From a bacterium (GTDB taxonomy: Bacteria > Electryoneota > Electryoneia > Electryoneales > Electryoneaceae), in contig JAHLLH010000002.1 in the NCBI GenBank assembly GCA_020444265.1, positions 547,033-611,032 of the forward strand: a stretch of DNA of 64,000 bases, written 5' to 3'. Positions 62,238 through 64,000 of this stretch are shown here, in pieces. A model generated the notes under the pieces. That model worked only from the letters and a program-made list of their open reading frames with translations, was not told the origin of the DNA and did not search any database. Both the position numbers and the translations under genes were made by a program. Within the stretch, counting starts at the first letter, position 1. Each line of letters starts with the position of its first letter.

Positions 62238-64000
62238 AGAAGAATTGTGTCTGGTGTCTGCTGTTTCTCCTCCCACTGATGATGCTGCCGACCATCACTC
62301 ATGCGCAGACCTTCGGCAAGATTGCTGGCCGTGTCCTCGATTCCGAAAGCGGGGAACCATTACTTGGAGCAGCGGTGGTGGTCGAGGGAACACGTCTCGG
62401 AGCCTCCACCGACCTGGACGGCAACTTCATCATTCTCCGTGTCCCGCCGGGCAGCTACACACTGGAAGCTTCCTTCCTTGGCTATTCGACCACACGTGTG
62501 CAGGAGGTCGAAGTCAACATCGACCTGACAACCCGTCTGGACGTCATCCTCACTCCCCAGGCCCTGGCGGCGGCGGAGGAGGTGGTCGTTGTCGCGGAAC
62601 GTCCATTGGTCAGGCGTGACCAGACCTCGATGGAAAGCCGTGTTGGGTCGAAAGAAATGGATCGTATGCCGGTCCAGAATCTCGCCGATGTGATCGACGT
62701 ACAGCCGGGTGTGGTGCGTGGCGGGGATGGCGGGTTGCACATCCGTGGCGGGCGATCTTCGGAAGTCAGCTACCTGATGAACGGCATCAGCATCACGGAT
62801 GATTATGACAAAAGCCAGGCGATGGATGTGATGAACGAAGCCGTCGCCGAGTTGCAGATCATCAGCGGGGCGTTTAACGCCGAGTATGGCAACGCGATGT
62901 CCGGGGTGATCAATGTGGTTACCAAGGGCGGCTCGAACCAATTTCATGGCAGCGTACAGATGGAGGCGGGCGATTACTACAGCGGTCGTACCGAGCTATT
63001 CCCCCACCTCGATGATGTATCCCCATCCTCCAACAACAACCAGACCTTCACCCTCAGCGGCCCGATCCTGAAGGACAAGCTGACTTTCTTTGCCTCCGGC
63101 CGCCGATCTCAGTCCGAGGGCTGGATGTACGGTGAACGCTGGTACCGTCCGCAGGGACGTGGGACGATCAACGGTGATGGAGAGGTCGTGGCCGCCTATG
63201 GTGACAGTGCCGTGGTGCCGTTGAACGATTGGGAGCATCTGAACGGTCAGGGTGTGTTGCAGTGGACTGTGACCGATCAACTTCTGGTCAAAGCGGACCT
63301 GCTTGCGAACGGTGGGTCGAGCCGTGGCTACAACCACGACAACAAGTATAACCCGGATGGAACCGGCTACACCGATACCTGGGGCAGAACCGGGATACTC
63401 AAACTGACCTGGCTCTTCTCGGAAAACACCTTTGCCGAAGCCTCCTTTGCTGACCGTGAGAACAACTCCTCGTACTCGCTCTATGACAACCCCCACGATG
63501 CACGCTACGCGCACCCCGATTCTGCGATTTATGGCAGCTACAGCTTCGCGCAGGGGGGGACTGATTTGTCTGTCTTTGAAAGGACAACAATCAGCCGGAT
63601 CGGCAAGCTGGACCTGACCAGCCAGGTCAATGACCGTCACCAGGTCAAAACGGGCCTCGAAGTGCAATTGGACCGGGTGGATTATGATGATATCACCCTG
63701 ATTCCAGCGAAGGATGAGAACGGACAGGAGTTGGTGCCCTTCCAAACCAGTATCCCGAAGCCGAGCGAACAGAACCGCAGCAAGTACAGCCGAACGCCCT
63801 ACAAGTTCGCGGCCTACATGCAGGACAAGATTGAGTACAAAAGTGTAGTGATTAATGTCGGCCTGCGTTTCGACCTCTTTGATCCCCAGGGCAAGCTGCC
63901 GGTCGATCCGCAAGACCCGAACATTTACCGTCCGCTGAAGCTCGCCAACCAGTACCACGACAGCAATGGCGACGGAGTGATCGACCTTTCGGAACAGACC
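62234..64000 (+). CDS. TonB-dependent receptor, 5' part (runs off the window)
   Basis: An open frame from ATG 62234 to the last base gives 589 residues without a stop. A signal peptide (MKKNCVWCLLFLLPLMMLPT ... THAQ) is followed by a carboxypeptidase-regulatory-like domain (about 26-110; GRVLDSESGEPLLGAAVVVE), a TonB-box-like AAEEVVVVAERPLV and the plug (about 115-235; GLHIRGGRSSEVSYLMNGIS, FNAEYGNAMSGVINVVTKGG). Barrel strands begin after that. The last visible residues include DSNGDGVIDLSE, a canonical-looking 12-residue calcium loop like those in the first receptor of the window. AGGGGGAGG lies just upstream and the start overlaps the PPIase stop. Confidence 0.9.
   Translation, partial: MKKNCVWCLLFLLPLMMLPTITHAQTFGKIAGRVLDSESGEPLLGAAVVVEGTRLGASTDLDGNFIILRVPPGSYTLEASFLGYSTTRVQEVEVNIDLTTRLDVILTPQALAAAEEVVVVAERPLVRRDQTSMESRVGSKEMDRMPVQNLADVIDVQPGVVRGGDGGLHIRGGRSSEVSYLMNGISITDDYDKSQAMDVMNEAVAELQIISGAFNAEYGNAMSGVINVVTKGGSNQFHGSVQMEAGDYYSGRTELFPHLDDVSPSSNNNQTFTLSGPILKDKLTFFASGRRSQSEGWMYGERWYRPQGRGTINGDGEVVAAYGDSAVVPLNDWEHLNGQGVLQWTVTDQLLVKADLLANGGSSRGYNHDNKYNPDGTGYTDTWGRTGILKLTWLFSENTFAEASFADRENNSSYSLYDNPHDARYAHPDSAIYGSYSFAQGGTDLSVFERTTISRIGKLDLTSQVNDRHQVKTGLEVQLDRVDYDDITLIPAKDENGQELVPFQTSIPKPSEQNRSKYSRTPYKFAAYMQDKIEYKSVVINVGLRFDLFDPQGKLPVDPQDPNIYRPLKLANQYHDSNGDGVIDLSEQT

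Overview
The window is about 64 kb of gene-dense, fairly GC-rich bacterial chromosome. The organism is most likely a didermic member of the FCB superphylum (Bacteroidota relatives such as Marinimicrobia, Calditrichota, KSB1-like or similar lineages). The evidence is three secreted proteins with C-terminal type IX secretion (T9SS) sorting domains, a PorV/PorQ-family protein, two TonB-dependent receptors (TBDRs) with N-terminal carboxypeptidase-regulatory-like domains, and several lipoproteins. I cannot place it more precisely. I see no rRNA or tRNA gene, CRISPR array, insertion sequence or phage gene.

Layout. (1) 1-240 is the 3' end of an isocitrate dehydrogenase gene. (2) 452-17109 is a seven-gene plus-strand cell-surface operon: a TBDR with a calcium-loop-rich insert, a beta-helix lipoprotein, two T9SS cargo proteins flanking a PorV-like protein, and two more lipoproteins. 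It ends at a strong bidirectional terminator. (3) 17185-28745 is a mixed envelope region: a GT39-like membrane protein with a TPR tail, a secreted M20 peptidase, a patatin-POTRA-barrel protein (type Vd-like), a T9SS-exported M14 carboxypeptidase, a ClC channel with CBS and RCK_C domains, and greA. (4) 28746-34456 is housekeeping: a small orphan ORF, acylphosphatase, plsY-gpsA-asnS and purM, separated by spacers rich in dispersed palindromic repeats. (5) 34680-41892 has a GAF/Cys-cluster protein, the translationally coupled argB-argD-argC-argJ operon with tandem terminators, and a histidine-kinase-like protein with no ATPase domain. (6) 53004-41936 (minus strand) is a ten-gene haem operon, hemC-D-E-N-H-Y-X-A-B-L, covering every step from glutamyl-tRNA to protohaem. 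(7) 54763-53336 is an aldehyde dehydrogenase. (8) 54993-60356 is a four-gene coupled cluster (multi-domain response regulator, membrane HEAT protein, GT2 synthase, YaiO-like outer-membrane protein) that looks like a synthase-dependent exopolysaccharide system. (9) 60513-64000 is a PPIase lipoprotein coupled to a second TBDR that runs off the window.

How the genes may work together. The strongest candidates for something undescribed are the exopolysaccharide cluster and the surface operon. In the first, the regulator carries apparently inactivated Hpt, receiver and GGDEF modules plus one intact receiver, and a HEAT scaffold sits between regulator and synthase. In the second, a PorV-like protein is encoded between two T9SS cargo genes behind a receptor with about a dozen Asp/Asn-rich loops. 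Smaller points of interest are a terminator in the greA leader, a possible attenuator before argB, a long N-terminal extension on ArgB, the kinase without an ATPase domain, and a perfect 51-bp palindrome. All functions are inferred from motifs by reading; no database search was run.
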